Part shown: positions 62,227 to 64,000 of the stretch, one piece after another
How positions within the stretch are numbered: the stretch's first letter is position 1
How the letters are laid out: each line of letters starts with the position of its first letter
Assembly: GCA_005281725.1 (NCBI GenBank)
Contig: SSBO01000012.1
Coordinates: 21,654,779-21,718,778, forward strand
Direction of reading: 5' to 3'
DNA length: 64,000 nucleotides
Source: Wuchereria bancrofti
Lineage: Eukaryota > Nematoda > Chromadorea > Rhabditida > Onchocercidae
The notes under the pieces: model-generated
What the model was told of the DNA's origin: nothing
Database searches by the model: none
Seen by the model: the letters and a program-made list of their open reading frames with translations, nothing else
Position numbers and translations under genes: made by a program

Positions 62227-64000
62227 TTATTGCTTCGTGTATTTCTAGTGATACACACAAATAGTATAGCTTGTTTTGAAATTGTAAATTCTTCATATGC
62301 ATCTTTTCATATGTTAACAGCTTTATTAAATTTCTAAAATTCGTTAAAAAATGGACAAAAATGAATAACATGATTCCTTGTTTTTTTTGCACCTAAATAT
62401 CTTGGAAGAAGTTAAGTTTCGATTTGTAGTACGAATGTTTTAACGTTGCTTTCACTTTGCCTTTTTGAGATTCTTGAATTTTTTAATAGAAAGAAAAGAG
62501 GGACATATTTTGCACTGCCTTCGATAGCATTAAATATTTGATAAAGAGAATTGTGCAATTTTAGGTGCTAAGAATCATTCTGCATTTTATTATGTTTTTT
62601 TTTTCTTCTGCTAGTAGGATATTATTTTTCATCTATTTATCGCTCAGCAGGTGTTCAACAGAAGAACTGTTATTGATAAACAAAATTCAGTTCAAATCGT
62701 GTTTTGAATCATTATAAAAAATTATCCTTTTTCTTAGCTTTTCTTTTATTGACAGTGAAATGTTGGGAAAGTTTCGTAGACAGCTATAAATTATTTTTAT
62801 CTAATGTTCAAACTTAATTCAGAAGTTAAATTTTCAATTTTATGTTTTGTTGAAAATATTCCGGTTCTATTACTTTTGTCAATTATTTCTCTTTTTCATC
62901 CTTTTGTATGTCTGCCTGTGTTTATTGTGTTTGTGATTTCATTCGAATATCGGGTAATTTTTTTATAATTCTATTGAAATGAAATTGGAAGAGAAATATT
63001 AAAACTTTCTCTTCTCTTTTGTTGTGTTGCATCATTAAATTATATAAAAAATATTATTTTAACAAACACTACATAATTTCCTTCATTTTGTCGTGCAATT
63101 CTAATCCTACGTAGTTTTCATTCCGAAATCAATTTCTCATCTGTCAAGTTTCTTTTAATTTGCTATTTTCCAAATTAAATTCTTACAGATAAATTTTTTG
63201 AAAAAATTTGAGATTTCTTTAGATGCATAATATGCAATTCTTATACAATAAAATTTGTTGATGAAAAATGCTACTAGAAAAGTCATCGAAGCCATCGAGT
63301 AACTTTTATCATTCCTATTGACCTTCTATCTTTAGCGACCATTAAAATTGACCTCTTAATTAAGAGAGGAGTATTCTCATCTGCTAAGAATATTATCAGA
63401 ATCATTCGATGAAGTTTGATCTTGTGAGCATTGATAATGACTCACCTGCATTGATTCACCTTCGAATCGTAATCAGCAAACATACTGCACACGTAGTTGA
63501 TCATATTCAATTTCTTCACTCAATTTTATTATTTTAATTTAAAAAGAAAAAAAAAACAACCAAAGTACATTTAATTCATCACAGAAAAGATTGATAAGTA
63601 AATATAAAATGACACTAATTCGAAAACATTAAGTTCATATAAATTTTGACATAAAATTTTATGTCATTTAGCAATGTTTTTTTTTTTCATACAAAAAAAA
63701 AATTTTACTACATTTATTTTACCATACTCACTTTTCATTCTTTTGCATACTTAGTTTTATTAAATTTGCTAGAAAAAGTTTCAAAAAAAAAAAAAAGTAA
63801 TAAATTCGGAAGATTTCATTTCTTTAATAATTAATTTATTTAATTTACTTTTTTTTTATTATATCATATTCTTTAGTAATATCAAATTAACTAACGATGT
63901 AATACATTTCGTCCAAAAAGCAAAAAAAAAAGAAAAGAAAAAAGGAGAAAATGGGTTCCCTATTTAGTATTGCTTTTTTTTTTTGGCCTTCAAAATACTT
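62227..64000. other. 3' flank of the F-box gene; possible first exon of a minus-strand gene
   Basis: AT-rich, with no clear gene. On the minus strand an ATG at 63504 opens a short frame (20 codons, with NYVCSMFADYDSKVNQC) that ends at a strong donor, GTGAGT (63440-63445). I could not find a continuing exon downstream in the same phase, so it is not called as a gene. Confidence 0.4.

Overview
The window is about 64 kb of AT-rich (roughly 70-75% A+T) eukaryotic nuclear DNA. Genes have many short exons, introns rich in poly-A and poly-T, and short 'TTTCAG'-type acceptors. A polypyrimidine-AG sits just upstream of several start codons, as expected for spliced-leader trans-splicing. Protein content and gene style point to a nematode. 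A parasitic filarial-type (spirurid) worm is my best guess, but that is inference. Single Ns and one 74-base N run show that this is a draft scaffold.

Layout. Positions 1-8180 (+) hold a protein phosphatase 2A B'' regulatory subunit gene, with a duplicated left edge at an N junction. Sm protein G lies at 9966-10614 (-). A promoter-like region with palindromic CACGTG boxes (about 11.4 kb) precedes a 19-exon RNF19-type RBR E3 ubiquitin ligase (11867-20330, +). An intronless eIF2-beta gene (21849-22613, +) and a DTWD1-type tRNA acp3U transferase (23666-25205, +) follow.

On the minus strand are a small acidic single-pass membrane protein (25593-28651), whose 2.7 kb intron contains a tRNA-Ser(GCT); a two-pore-domain K+ channel (29493-33322); a KLHL10-type BTB-BACK-Kelch protein (36778-42810); and a Cys-rich protein ending in two Ig domains (44335-49692). 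On the plus strand come a BTB-BACK protein with a Gly-rich tail (51887-56296) and an FBXO30/40-like F-box zinc-finger protein (58334-62226). The last 1.8 kb holds at most the first exon of another gene.

I rebuilt the multi-exon genes by hand from splice sites and reading phase. Exon phases agree across the full length of all but two of them. The 5' end of the PP2A gene and the 3' end of the channel gene remain open. Four loci (RNF19, KLHL10-like, BTB-BACK, FBXO30/40-like) are predicted ubiquitin-ligase components, a loose thematic cluster that may be chance. eIF2-beta, DTWD1, tRNA-Ser and SmG are housekeeping RNA and translation genes. Nothing looks viral, transposon-derived or bacterial. The strongest unusual items are assembly duplications at N junctions, an exon relic inside the KLHL10-like gene, a possible five-TM channel fusion, the novel Cys-rich/Ig protein, and a G-rich quadruplex-like tract.
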